DNA from: Antedon mediterranea
Lineage: Eukaryota; Echinodermata; Crinoidea; Comatulida; Antedonidae
DNA: 64,000 nucleotides
NCBI RefSeq assembly: GCF_964355755.1
Contig: NC_092675.1
Location: 10,057,312 to 10,121,311 of the forward strand
Direction: 5' to 3'
Numbering within the stretch: position 1 is the stretch's first letter; every line of letters starts with the position of its first letter. Positions 56,821 to 64,000 of this stretch are shown in pieces. Made by a program: the position numbers and the translations under genes. The notes beneath the pieces are model-generated. The model had not been told where the DNA came from. It saw only the letters and a program-made list of their open reading frames with translations, and made no database searches.

Positions 56821-58188
56821 TTACTGTTTTGCATAACTTTTAGTATTCATAGATGGTACAAATGCCCTGCTTCTCATTCCAACTTCATTAATGGTAGATT
56901 TTGGAACTTTACTTTCAGATATGAAAGGGATGGACATGTGCCGTGGACCAAGCGCGAGGAAAGGATGAAACTGAGGGGCTAGATAGCTCGGTAACATGGA
57001 TCCTTCTGGTAAGCCAATCAGAGGACTTGGTGAACCAAGCAAGTGTGGTCTGGCTAGAAACTGATGAGATGAAGGAACGGGTGGATACATACTTCTAAGG
57101 CGATGTTGAAAGTGAAAGTTTTCGTTCATCATAAAACCGTTGAGTATGGTTTGTGATGGAGATACTGAAAAAGGAAAAAGATATGATAAAATCTAAAACA
57201 TAATATATCAACACTTCCCTGCTATTTTGTAAAATATTTATTTGTAAAAGAATGATTGCTGAAATACCTGAATACTGACGCATATTAGATTCGTTCAACA
57301 ATGCATTGTCAGGTTCCTTAACATCAGGTGATGTAATGACGCCGTCATTTTGATTGTCTGCTCTGTTTCCACCAATTTCTTCTCCAGAACCCCTTTCTTC
57401 ATTATGCTCAATTACAGCATTGCTCTTGGATTGGTCTTCATCCGCGATTTCATACTTTGAAGCTGTTGAGGTTACTGGCATTGATTGCAAGTTTTCACTA
57501 GGAGCAGGAGATAGTACAGAGTCTTCTTCCTGCGTTGTAGATATTCTGCTGCCTACTGCATAGTGTTCTTTGTTTCGTTCTTGTTTCCTAAACTTAGCAC
57601 GTCGATTTTTGAACCAGACCTATCAAACACGAGTAATGTAATAAATGTCATAATAGTTTTTAATAAACAACACAATTGTTCAAAAATTCCTTTAAATTAC
57701 ATTGGAAGGTTTGGAACGATTTTTATATTACATTGTTATGTAGGCCTATGCTAACCTGTATTCTTGCCTCTGGTAGATTAGTGCAGATGGCTAGCCTCTC
57801 CCTCATCACTACATCCGGGTAGTGTGTTTTAGTAAAGGTTTTCTCAAGCGCGGCTAACTGTTGGTTGGTAAACGCCGTCCGACTGCGGCGCTGCTTACGG
57901 TTTGTTCCATATCGTGCCTCAAGTATTATATCTAAACACAATTAAAATAAAACAAATTGGTGTATTTTTCTTCTTGACTACATGCTATCATTATTAATAA
58001 ACACAAGTTCTACGTTTCGAAATAGATAAAACAAATTGCCAATTGTTCTCGCAATGTTTACCTGCTAACCGCTCTGCCAGTGTTGAAGGAGGATGCCTAT
58101 AACCTAATGGGTACCTTGGCATTCCATGGCTAGGCATATTGTACATGACGGCGTTTGTGCTGTATGGGTGAAACTGGTGAGGATGCAT
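56821..58188 (-). CDS. Dmbx: Dmbx-B, second K50 homeobox gene with diverged C-terminus
   Basis: Coding exons on the minus strand are 58188-58062, 57931-57756, 57619-57268 and 57164-56821, for 332 residues. Intron phases (1, 0, 1) and the 176-bp second exon equal those of Dmbx-A; introns are short (130, 136 and 103 bp). The N-terminus holds STLAERLA and then DIILEARYG. The homeodomain (residues 56-115) has [19 protein letters not shown] and [10 protein letters not shown], again with Lys at position 50. The linker and C-terminus differ from Dmbx-A. At the place of the OAR motif only [17 protein letters not shown] remains, a weak match. The ATG follows a splice acceptor (AG at 58191-58190), so a noncoding exon upstream is likely. 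All frames are open, so it looks functional. Confidence 0.94.
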
Positions 58189-58191
58189 ACT

Positions 58192-61100
58192 AAAATTATA
58201 AGGTAAAAACAACATTTCATATAGCAATAATAACAGTAATCAAAATTGAGAAATACACCGTATTAGTTAATTCACACAAAGGTTTACTCAGTTTCTGACG
58301 TCATTGGTGCGCATCAGGTGTCATTACACCCGACCTATTTGATATAACTACTATAACAAGAAAACGTCTAGATTCCTTCGCGATTACAAACGTCTGTATT
58401 AACTTTTATAAATCAATCCGCCCATAATATTTGAATACGATAAATGTAATCAATTATTTCATTGCATGTATTGTAATGTTTCTATTATCTTGAAATTTAA
58501 CCTTATTTTGTTTTTTTTTGTGTACTTTTTGTATCTTTCAATGTTTCTTGCGTTTCAGCGCATTCTTTCATTCACAAGGAAACACTTCTGTACTTTAAAA
58601 TAATATATTTACGATCAATTGACACCTCTGTGTTATTTTGTGTTACATCTTAAGGTACATTAGATTTAATCATCATTCTCACATCTTGTTTCAGAAAATT
58701 ACTCTACGCTAACGCCTTTCTTTTAAATGCTGATCATTACTTCATCGATAACAGAAATATGATCGTTTAAATTAGATTTTGTTGTCAGTTAATTCACAGT
58801 TTTCCTAAGTTTCGAGTGCATCACCTTCAATTATGATTTGTACAAGATCGACAAAATGAGAAACTCAACCCTGTCTAATTCGTTTAAGTCCATCTTTCAA
58901 TCTTTTGTCTGCGTCTTTCGATAGATTTGGCTCCTCGATCTTCCCTTAAGAATAGATGCAAAGCAAGTTGATGCAATGAATTCGTATCTCTAGAGACGAT
59001 AATTGAATTATTAAGCAGTCCCGCTAGAGCCACCAGCGGCGTACATGCTATAGTTCTGTTTAAGTGCACAAACACGCGAATTATAATCATAGTTGAAGGG
59101 TGTTAGCGCAACTCATATGATTTGCCGTGAAATTCTTTTGATGAAAACTAACGTTTGGGTAAGAGGATTATTTTCCTTGCTGTAATAAACAATTAAAATC
59201 AAAGATTATATTGCTAATAATCATGTAGGATAATTAAAGCTGATGTCATTAGCTAAATATTACTATTGCAGCTGACTTCGCCATAATTGCCTTTAATCCG
59301 TATGTGTTATAATTATTCATAAACATATTGCCGAAAAATTGACTTATCAACTAACACTCAAAACAATACAAGACTTATAATTGTACCACGCATGAATTTA
59401 CTTATTATGTGAATAATAATATTGTAATGCCTCTTATCCAAATTACAATACCCATTGTTTTCTTCGTTGTGTAGCTATTAACTCTATATTATATTCTTCA
59501 GATTCCCATTGTTTTTGCGCGTGGTATTTGATTTGTATTGACAACCCAAGTAATTTTAACGTTAATGTTTATACTTTTATTAGTTAAAACGACAAGTAAC
59601 AGAGTTGGCTTATGAATTAGTGACATCGTTATCTCTTATAATTAGTGAAAGGGAGAGAGAGAGTTGGTTTGAGAAATTAATAATAATAATAATAATATTA
59701 TGTTGTTTTAATTTAATTTTTTTTTTATTTATGGATAGTATCTTCATAAATATAATTCGATACCTTGTATTTGGATTTTCTGTTTTCATTAGGCCTATGA
59801 AGTGATGATATTTTTATTGTAAAAATATTAAAGCTGCATTTTCACCCCAAAAAAGGTAAATGTTGCAATTACCAAAAGTGTTCATACATACTTAATCTTA
59901 CAACGAATTTAGAAAATGATGCTTTTCAATATTTTCTAAATTCATTCCAAATATTTTAATATTAATATACGGTGTCGGTACGTCGGCCTACTAATAAAAC
60001 ATATTTTGTAATTACAGTTCAGTATGATTGTTTTGAAATCGGGTAGACCTTTCGATATTCTATTTGAATATTGTGTTTGTCATTAAAAGAAAAATCTGGT
60101 TCAATAATATTCATCTGATGAGTTAATTTACTTGCGAAGCCATTATTCTCATCCAATACCTGTTTAATGTGTATTTATTCTTACTCTATTTTATTTGTCC
60201 AAGAACAAGATCATGAAATTAGTCGCTATATTCGTTAATCTTACTAACAAACTTCCAATCTATTTGCTAGTGTCGATTACAAAGGCCAATCTACAGAGAG
60301 CATTAAATGTCTGTTATAATTTGTCGAAAGACGGGTCTCAATTGTTTATGCAAACATCATTGTGAGCATAGCCGTTTTTAACGTCGTTTCTTGACCAAAC
60401 ATGTTCGATCAATTGCTAGGCCACATTAATCAGTTTCAACACAGAATAATTCTAGGTTTTAACGGGTTTTAACTGTACTCTCGGAAACAAAATCAAACAC
60501 AAGTAACGAATATAAGAAGTGTTTGATAAGTGTGTATATATAGTGGTAGTTATTATAGTAACAACACGTTCAAAGGAGTTGATAGGTATAAGTCATTTCT
60601 TAAGTAAACCCTTTAGCCGGACTTTGATGGATTAGTGTAGTATTATGTGTAGTAAGTGATGTTTACTGTATTGTCCGTGTATGTAAACATTAAATACATT
60701 AGTTGATTTTGGTATAAGACTGAATGAACACTAATTACTGAACCAATAGTACATTCTATTTGCGTTCTTATATTTATGAGGTTGAATGAATGAATACCTT
60801 AAGGATCTGTCCAAAAAACTATTAGATATCCTCTCTATTTTTAATTATCGCATTTATGAGTACCGGTATTACTAAATAAAATATGTGCTATAAAAATGGT
60901 ATATATATAAAATAGACATATCTAGTTTTATGCCTTGTGTACAAACACATTGGCCATCAATCTGAGGCAAAGTGTTATAGAGTAGGCCTAAATTCATTTT
61001 ATGCAAAATTAGATTTTTCTTTATATATGTAAGTTTCAGTTTACTTTTATATTTTAAAGACTCAAAATTATTAGGCCTATATACATCTTAAGTCCGATTT

Positions 61101-61639
61101 AATTAATTTAAACCTTGAAATTGTATCAGCAAACTTGTAGTCAGTAATTGTCTAAGTAAGTGATAAATGGTGGCGCAATCCGATTTTCCAAAATTGCCAA
61201 CATTATTCGAGAAAAATTCCAGGGCAATAAAATCTATGATTTTAGCAGGTATTTCTATATATTGTTTAATATAATCCGACAATTCAGTCGTTTGGTACGA
61301 ATGACCAAAATAAAAAAAATGGAATAAGCAAACAATTGAATTACAGTAAATCATAAATAAAAAGAATTTATTAAACTCGGAATTCTTACTTAATATGAAG
61401 AATATTATTTAGTTGTTATTAATTTGTTTCCTTTTTAGGTATTAGTAAGGCGTATAAATGCAAACGGAAAAATGGAAACCTATTTAGTTATAAAAAAATA
61501 ATTTCGTTGAGTAAATCGCTCCAATGATATAATTGTTGTTATCATTACACATACCGCAAACATCTATCCCTATAATATTTTTTATGCACACATTGAATAA
61601 TATTTAGGGCCCATTATGCAATTTTAAAATGAAGAATGT
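58192..61639. other. Upstream region of Dmbx-B, AT-rich, no gene seen
   Basis: Just upstream, 58280-58345 has a CRE-like TGACGTCATTGG and the words AGGTGTCATTACACC, which could belong to a promoter. GGATTA, the kind of site K50 homeodomains bind, occurs near 59166. No coding region is supported further out. Short GA and AAT runs lie near 59650-59700. Confidence 0.3.
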
Positions 61640-61860
61640 TTATAATAATATCCTTCTACCCCCTAAAAAATGAAGATTAATATAAAAAAATTAAATTCAA
61701 TCAAAAACAATTTGCTTTAACATTTTTCCGATAAATACTTACGATCCACTTTTTGGTCAAAGTGATAACTATTATTTGACAAAAATGGCAACAAAAATAT
61801 ATAACAAAATCATTATATTTTGTTTAGTGGAAAAATATATCTTTACGAAGTTAAAATTTT
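61640..61860. mobile_element. Possible decayed copy of the GTATTGTCCCCC MITE family
   Basis: It has ACCCCCTAAAAAATGAAGAT near its left side and GGAAAAATATATCTTTACG near its right side, parallel to 50887-51417. The match is weak. Confidence 0.35.
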
Positions 61861-64000
61861 GAATTCTAACTGTTTATAACACAAATACACAGACAACCTT
61901 ACCGTTCAATTTCACGATTTATGTTCTGATCCATGGTTGGCTAAAAGTACTCTGATCACACCTGTATGTGTACACGCTATCTGAGGGCACTAATCACACT
62001 CTAGGTAGTGTTGCACCTTTTTATTGACTTGCCGTTACCAATTAACATCTTCTAAGCTTCACGACTGTTCCATTCCATTAACAGGTAGGTGGGCCTACCG
62101 AATCCCACAATTCTTATGAAATGTAATAACATTTTTTTTAAATATATATTCAGTAATAAATGTCATAAAGCAAAGTACGAAAAAATGACAATGTTGTGTG
62201 TATCAAGGGGTGGACCACAAAGGAGATACAAAATAAAATAGCTAATATAAAAAGCTAAATAAAAACGATAAAGTAAACCAGTCAGAAAAATTAGCAGAGC
62301 TTTCGGGTAACATTGGTCTTTCATCAGTGCAAGCATGGATTAATTATTATTTGTTTGCATTTTTTGTTTCATTATGTGTTTTTTTTAATATTACAGAACA
62401 TAGCACTTTTGACATCGTATATAACTTGATGGATGTGTGTGAAATAATTAAAATGATCAAATTATTTACATTGCTATTCTTTGTATATCATAATATAAAC
62501 CAAATTCTAGTCAAATATTTTCATTAATTCCAAACTCTTACTATAGTTAACCTGCAGCTGTTTCCGCTAATAAATGCAGTTGCATATTTGTAACAACCCA
62601 GATGCCAACTCGTACAGAATTGAGCAGATGCAGTTAAATTTATTTATTTTTTTATGAATTCAAACAAGTGGTAACATACAACAATGCCACAATCAAACAA
62701 TTTCAATACAATCACTGTGCCAGAAATAATGCTTAAGTTTGGATAAGGAGTTTGAGAGGTATGAATGAAAATCTCCCTTTGGGTTGTTGCTTAATGAAAT
62801 ACGATTATTAATAAACCGATTGCTCGCTAAGAGGTGTGTATTAATACTATTGAGGTGTTTAAATTTGCCCCTAACATTTAGATTAGATTTAGATGATTGA
62901 CCTCATCGTTGATGATTAGATTTTTCAACAATCATTTTAAATAATTGACATTGTTTAGTAAAAATAATTCGAGGTAAACTATTATACAAAAGGTGTGATA
63001 TAAACGTGGAAATATCCATATAATGAAATAGAAGTTCATGTATAAGTTCATGTATAAGTTCATGTATAAGTTCATGTGTTCATGTAACGCTATATGTCAT
63101 AACTTTAAAAAAAACTATGATGTCATAACTTTGATGTCTAACTAACTATGATTCGGTTTAACATGAACATTTTCACAATAATAATATTATTGAAAATGTG
63201 TTCGAGCACGGATAATGCACTATGTATACAGGCTCTCATGGGAACGGTGAACTAATTAATATCTACAACTCATTTGTTTTTAAGAGGGAGTCATAATTAT
63301 AGAAGATTTTGATAACATTTTAGTTAATTTTTTTTTTATGAAGTTTTATAATCATACGAAGCCAAATGAAATTATTTGAACATTTTAGTTAATGTTATCT
63401 ATTTAAAAAAAGAAACGAAACTAAGTTTATCCGACTCTCAAAAATTGTTTTGAAGCTTTAAACATTAAGTGTCTAAAGGTGATACATGAAACTTATCAAA
63501 TTTTATTAATACAAATAATTATTTCAATATATGTAATTGTCTTTTATTTTGGACGCTTTAAAATCGTATTCCATCAATGGGCGGGCCTCCTTGACCGTCT
63601 TTTAAGAATAGAGTATTTAATTATCATCCCACTTATATCAACTAATTTTTGTCATTTCATAGACTAAGCGGAGACATACAAAACTGTTAAAACCCTCAAC
63701 CTTGGACAAATATGTCCGTATTTGCTTTTTAAATCTCATTTAAAAACATTTTCACGTATACATCTTATTGCTTATGTTAAATAAATTAGGCTTGTACTTA
63801 TATAAAAAATAAGTCAAGTTTTGCACAGTGATTTTGGAAACTGGATAAAGAATTAAAGAAACATTTTTTTTTTCTTTCGGAAAATAAATTTTAAAAATCT
63901 CTCCCTTTCAAATTTAGTTTTGCAGTTTGCGATTTCAACTACCACTAATATAATTGTTGAACAATTATTTCCAATTACAGTATAAATTTAATTCTTTTTT
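61861..64000. other. AT-rich intergenic DNA with a small minisatellite
   Basis: AAGTTCATGTATAAGTTCAT repeats make about four 13-bp units at 63031-63080. No coding region is supported. Confidence 0.4.

Overview
This is AT-rich eukaryotic nuclear DNA. It has spliced genes with GT-AG introns, an intron-containing tRNA-Arg gene cluster, an LTR retrotransposon, several LINE fragments, a tRNA-type SINE, many MITE-like inverted-repeat elements and tandem repeats. The two host genes are homeobox genes of the Dmbx type. The frequent AGGCCTA/TAGGCCTA words and the repeat mix suggest a marine invertebrate, most likely an echinoderm or another invertebrate deuterostome. The species assignment is inference; nothing in the window proves it.

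Layout. 1-5555: a decayed DNA transposon (57-3641) with about 140-bp terminal inverted repeats and a broken minus-strand gene, then direct repeats, then a six-copy 88-bp satellite whose every unit folds into a long hairpin. 5556-15235: a nearly complete Ty3/Gypsy-type LTR retrotransposon with gag, pol in the -1 frame, and a third ORF with a Cys/His-rich finger behind an apparent internal promoter. 15236-20700: AT-rich DNA with MITEs and 57-bp tandem repeats. 21000-25220: a SINE and a tandem array of tRNA-Arg(UCU) genes on the minus strand, four plausible and five decayed, plus one odd remnant on the plus strand. 25220-33330: Dmbx-A on the plus strand (four coding exons, 27802-31313), with a LINE fragment in its second intron and palindromic elements on either side. 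33330-56340: a long gene-poor stretch with an RFX-type X-box beside a TATA box (36181-36219), an L1-like LINE with a 13-bp target-site duplication (37041-38318), LINE tails, a 60-bp satellite (45915-46373), a second SINE copy (47040-47300) and a nested family of MITEs ending in GTATTGTCCCCC. 56339-58188: a second, shorter copy of the Dmbx-A intron LINE, then Dmbx-B on the minus strand (four coding exons). 58190-64000: AT-rich DNA, no gene seen.

The most informative feature is the Dmbx pair. The genes are convergent, about 25.5 kb apart, with identical intron positions and phases and a homeobox-bearing exon of exactly 176 bp in each. Both keep the N-terminal LAERLA motif and a K50 homeodomain. 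Dmbx-A ends in a clear OAR motif, while the matching end of Dmbx-B is strongly diverged. This fits an old tandem (inverted) duplication followed by divergence of the C-terminal regulatory tail.
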